Shown here piece by piece: positions 5,950-8,202 of a DNA stretch of 8,202 bases. The translations under genes were made by a program, and so were the position numbers. Below the pieces are notes generated by a model that searched no databases, was not told the origin of the DNA, and saw only the letters and a program-made list of their open reading frames with translations. The DNA comes from DASTHS01 sp035718085. GTDB lineage: Bacteria > Actinomycetota > Acidimicrobiia > Acidimicrobiales > Palsa-688. The DNA lies in NCBI GenBank assembly GCA_035718085.1, contig DASTHS010000105.1, forward strand, positions 1 to 8,202. The letters are read 5' to 3'. Each line of letters starts with the position of its first letter. The stretch's first letter is position 1.

Positions 5950-7983
5950 ATGAGTCGCCAACCAGGTGATCTGCGCCCTGGTGGGCCGGAGCGGGGGCAG
6001 GGCCAACAGCAGAGCGGGGGCACGAACTGGCGCTGGATCCTCGTGGTCGTCGCCGTCGTGCTGGTGCTCGCGGTGGTCGTCACCAACCCCCTGCACGCCA
6101 ACAACGCCCCCGCCCAGCCCTTCGGCCAGTTCGAGAAGGCCCTGACCTCCCACCAGGTGGCGTCGGCGAAGATCAACAAAGACACCGGCAAGCTGACCTA
6201 CACCACCACGGCCGGCCAGTCGTTCACCGTGCAGGGGCCGAGCGAGATCGACGTCGCGCAGTACCAGCAGTACGCCGACGACATCCCCGCCGCCGGGCTG
6301 CAGTACACCACCGGCACCACCAGTCTGGTGGCGTCGATCGCCCCCTACGCCGTCTACCTGCTGCTCATCGTCGGCGTGTTCTTCTTCATCACCCGCCGGG
6401 CGCAGGGCCAGATGGGCAACATCATGTCGATCGGCCGCTCCAAGGCGAAGGTCTACACGACCGAGCGACCCCGCACGACCTTCGCCGACGTCGCCGGCTA
6501 CGACGGCGTGAAGCTCGAGATCCGCGAGGTGGTCGAGTTCCTCCGCAGCGCCGGGCGGTTCAAGGAGATCGGCGCCAAGATCCCCAAGGGCGTCCTGCTC
6601 GTCGGCCCCCCCGGCACCGGCAAGACGCTGCTCGCCCGGGCCGTCGCCGGCGAGGCGGGGGTGCCGTTCATGTCGGTCACCGGCTCCGACTTCATGGAGA
6701 TGTTCGTCGGGGTGGGCGCCTCCCGGGTGCGCGACCTGTTCCAGACGGCGCGCAAGCAGGCGCCGGCCATCATCTTCATCGACGAGATCGACTCCATCGG
6801 CCGCAAGCGCGGCGCCGGCCTCGGCGGCGGCCACGACGAGCGCGAGCAGACGCTCAACCAGATGCTCGCAGAGATGGACGGCTTCGAGGCCACCGAGGGC
6901 GTCGTCATGATCGCCGCCACCAACCGTCCCGACATCCTCGACCCCGCCCTGCTGCGCCCCGGCCGCTTCGACCGGCAGGTCGTGGTGCCCTTGCCGGACC
7001 TCGAAGAACGGCTGCCCATCCTGGCGGTGCACACCCGCGACAAGCGGGTCGCCCCCGACGTCGACCTGCACGTGGTGGCCCGCGGCACGCCGGGCATGAG
7101 CGGCGCCGACTTGGCCAACCTGGTCAACGAGGCCGCCCTCCACGCCGTGCGCCGCGGGGCGCGGGCCATCGAGATGGTCGACTTCGAGGCGGCCCGCGAC
7201 CGGGTGCTCATGGGCCAGCGGCGCGAGTCGACGGTGCTCTCCGACAAGGAGAAGGAGGCCACCGCCTACCACGAGGGCGGCCACGCCGTGCTGGCCTACG
7301 TGCTCCCCGACGCCGACCCGGTGCACAAGGTGACGATCCTGCCCACGGGCATGGCCCTCGGGGTCACCCAGCAGCTGCCCATCGAGGAGCGGCACACCTA
7401 CTGGCGGGAGTACATCGAAGACGCCGTCTGCGTGATGATGGGCGGCCGCTGCGCCGAGCAGCTGGTGCTCGGCAGCCTCTCGACGGGCGCCTCCAACGAC
7501 CTGCAACGGGCCACCGAGCTGGCCCGCAAGATGGTCCGCGAGTTCGGCATGAGCGACCGGGTCGGGCCCATGGCGTGGGGCCAGGAGGGCCAGGTGTTCC
7601 TGGGGGAAGACCTCATGCACGCGGCGCGCGACTACTCCGACGTGACCTCCCGGGTCATCGACGAGGAGGTCGAGCGCATCCTCCGCGAGCAGGAGGCCCG
7701 CGCCACCCGGCTGCTGACCGAGCACCGGCGGGGTCTGACCGCCGTCGCCTACGCCCTCCTCGAGAAGGAGACCATCCCCGGCTCCGAGGTCGGCCGGCTC
7801 GTCGACGGCGCCTACGGGCGGCCCGTGCACGAGGCGGGGGCCGAGGTGGTGCCGACCTTCGCCGACCCGGCAGCCGACGGGCGGCCCGACCCCGAGGCGA
7901 CCCCCGGCGGGGGCGCCACCACCGGCATCGGTGTGCCGAGCCGCCTCCAGCTCGACCGCGACGACCAGCCGCCCGCCGGCTGA
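5950..7983 (+). CDS. ftsH: ATP-dependent zinc metalloprotease FtsH
   Basis: This 677-residue membrane-anchored AAA+ protease degrades misfolded membrane proteins and selected soluble regulators as a hexamer facing the cytoplasm. The domain order is complete: a polar N-terminus, TM1 (about 28-45), an extracytoplasmic domain (46-124), TM2 (about 126-147), then the AAA module. That module has Walker A GPPGTGKT (219-226), pore loop MFVGVGASR (251-259), Walker B IIFIDEID (274-281) and the second region of homology at 324-342 with arginine fingers Arg336 and Arg339. The zinc site is HEGGH (441-445), with Asp517 in SNDL as probable third ligand. HEGGH fits HEXXH but differs from the usual HEAGH. A hydrophilic Pro/Gly/Asp-rich tail (about 636-677) is typical of actinobacterial copies. 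The flanks lack the common tilS-hpt upstream and folE-fol downstream genes, so it may be a second ftsH copy. Confidence 0.97.
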   Translation: MSRQPGDLRPGGPERGQGQQQSGGTNWRWILVVVAVVLVLAVVVTNPLHANNAPAQPFGQFEKALTSHQVASAKINKDTGKLTYTTTAGQSFTVQGPSEIDVAQYQQYADDIPAAGLQYTTGTTSLVASIAPYAVYLLLIVGVFFFITRRAQGQMGNIMSIGRSKAKVYTTERPRTTFADVAGYDGVKLEIREVVEFLRSAGRFKEIGAKIPKGVLLVGPPGTGKTLLARAVAGEAGVPFMSVTGSDFMEMFVGVGASRVRDLFQTARKQAPAIIFIDEIDSIGRKRGAGLGGGHDEREQTLNQMLAEMDGFEATEGVVMIAATNRPDILDPALLRPGRFDRQVVVPLPDLEERLPILAVHTRDKRVAPDVDLHVVARGTPGMSGADLANLVNEAALHAVRRGARAIEMVDFEAARDRVLMGQRRESTVLSDKEKEATAYHEGGHAVLAYVLPDADPVHKVTILPTGMALGVTQQLPIEERHTYWREYIEDAVCVMMGGRCAEQLVLGSLSTGASNDLQRATELARKMVREFGMSDRVGPMAWGQEGQVFLGEDLMHAARDYSDVTSRVIDEEVERILREQEARATRLLTEHRRGLTAVAYALLEKETIPGSEVGRLVDGAYGRPVHEAGAEVVPTFADPAADGRPDPEATPGGGATTGIGVPSRLQLDRDDQPPAG

Positions 7984-8004
7984 CCCGCCGGCCGGGCCGG
8001 CGGG
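7984..8004. terminator. GC-rich hairpin after ftsH, between convergent genes
   Basis: Directly after the ftsH TGA, CCCGCCGGCC (7984-7993) is perfectly complementary to GGCCGGCGGG (7995-8004). A realistic fold is an 8-bp all-GC stem with a 5-nt loop. No T-tract follows on either side, as is common for actinobacterial terminators. Its place between convergent genes fits termination of ftsH and perhaps of the gene from the right. A second GC-rich stretch follows up to 8037, with no gene. Confidence 0.6.
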
Positions 8005-8037
8005 CGCCCGCGCCGGCCAGTGCGACCAGCCGGCTGC

Positions 8038-8202
8038 TCAGCCGAGCGGCACCCCGAGCTGCAATATCTCGAAGGATGGCTGCGGGGCGGACGCGGCCAA
8101 CTCGGTGCTCAGGAACACCGGCGTGCTCGACTGCACCAGCAGCCCGGCGAGGGCCGGCGAGGCGGTGGTGAGCGGCAGCACGGCCCGGCCGCCGGCGGGC
8201 AC
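8038..8202 (-). CDS. C-terminal end of a probable secreted protein, DUF5719-like (partial)
   Basis: An open frame enters from the right edge and ends at TGA (8038-8040), giving the last 54 residues of a minus-strand protein. The visible part starts VPAGGRAVLPL and continues through SPALAGLLVQSSTPVFLSTEL to the end LGVPLG. The pattern 'VPAGG...L...GLLVQS.TPV' resembles the beta-rich repeats of DUF5719-type extracytoplasmic proteins of actinobacteria, but this is a resemblance from memory. Third positions are mostly G/C apart from one rare ATA and a few others near the end, which supports coding. The start lies outside the window; the GTG at the very edge is probably internal. Confidence 0.5.
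   Translation of the reverse strand: MPAGGRAVLPLTTASPALAGLLVQSSTPVFLSTELAASAPQPSFEILQLGVPLG

Noticed and set aside
5863..7830. A 655-residue minus-strand open frame opposite ftsH
   Set aside because: It has the same composition artefact (Gly, Val, His, Asp, Glu and Leu-rich, no domain), while ftsH on the plus strand has every catalytic motif.
7575..8171. A 198-residue plus-strand frame across the end of ftsH and the convergent gene
   Set aside because: It is an Arg/Pro/Ala-rich shadow product that spans the post-ftsH hairpin and contradicts the better-supported frames on each side.

Overview
The window is very GC-rich, with third codon positions almost always G or C. It looks like chromosomal DNA of a high-GC actinobacterium. 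The best clue is a minus-strand run of a DUF3499-type gene, a phosphohexomutase (ManB), a Trm112-like protein and a SIS-domain sugar isomerase, an order I recall from actinobacterial genomes such as mycobacteria and streptomycetes. The family resemblance of the large membrane protein and of the partial right-end protein leans towards the class Acidimicrobiia, but that placement is an inference.

Layout. Positions 17-5866 hold six genes, all on the minus strand, read right to left: a DUF3499-like protein (5630-5866), a 55-residue double-CXXC zinc-ribbon protein (5348-5515), an 868-residue multi-pass membrane protein of the PTPS-related / GT-C-like type (2682-5288), phosphomannomutase/phosphoglucomutase (1296-2654), a Trm112-like protein (1048-1299) and a bifunctional-type phosphoglucose/phosphomannose isomerase (17-1051). 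The last three genes are joined by two ATGA stop/start overlaps. A short intergenic region (5867-5949) carries outward-facing -10-like elements and an inverted repeat. ftsH (5950-7983, plus strand) lies on its other side. After ftsH comes a strong GC hairpin, then the C-terminal end of a convergent minus-strand gene that runs off the right edge (8038-8202).

How the genes fit together. The isomerase and mutase are consecutive steps from fructose-6-P to mannose-6-P and mannose-1-P (or glucose-6-P to glucose-1-P), the entry to GDP-mannose and polyprenyl-phosphate-mannose. A large membrane protein resembling lipid-linked-sugar-dependent GT-C glycosyltransferases sits directly upstream of the mutase. 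This suggests, without proving it, that the cluster couples sugar-phosphate supply to an envelope glycosylation step. FtsH is a separate membrane quality-control protease. Its -10 hexamer lies so close to its ATG that a leaderless transcript is predicted.

No CRISPR array, insertion sequence, phage gene, tRNA or rRNA was seen. The window is mostly conserved housekeeping sequence. The points most worth a second look are the small zinc-ribbon gene, the membrane protein inserted into a conserved sugar-nucleotide operon, the predicted leaderless divergent promoters, and ftsH in an unusual neighbourhood with an HEGGH active site. Very long open frames antisense to the real genes are composition artefacts.
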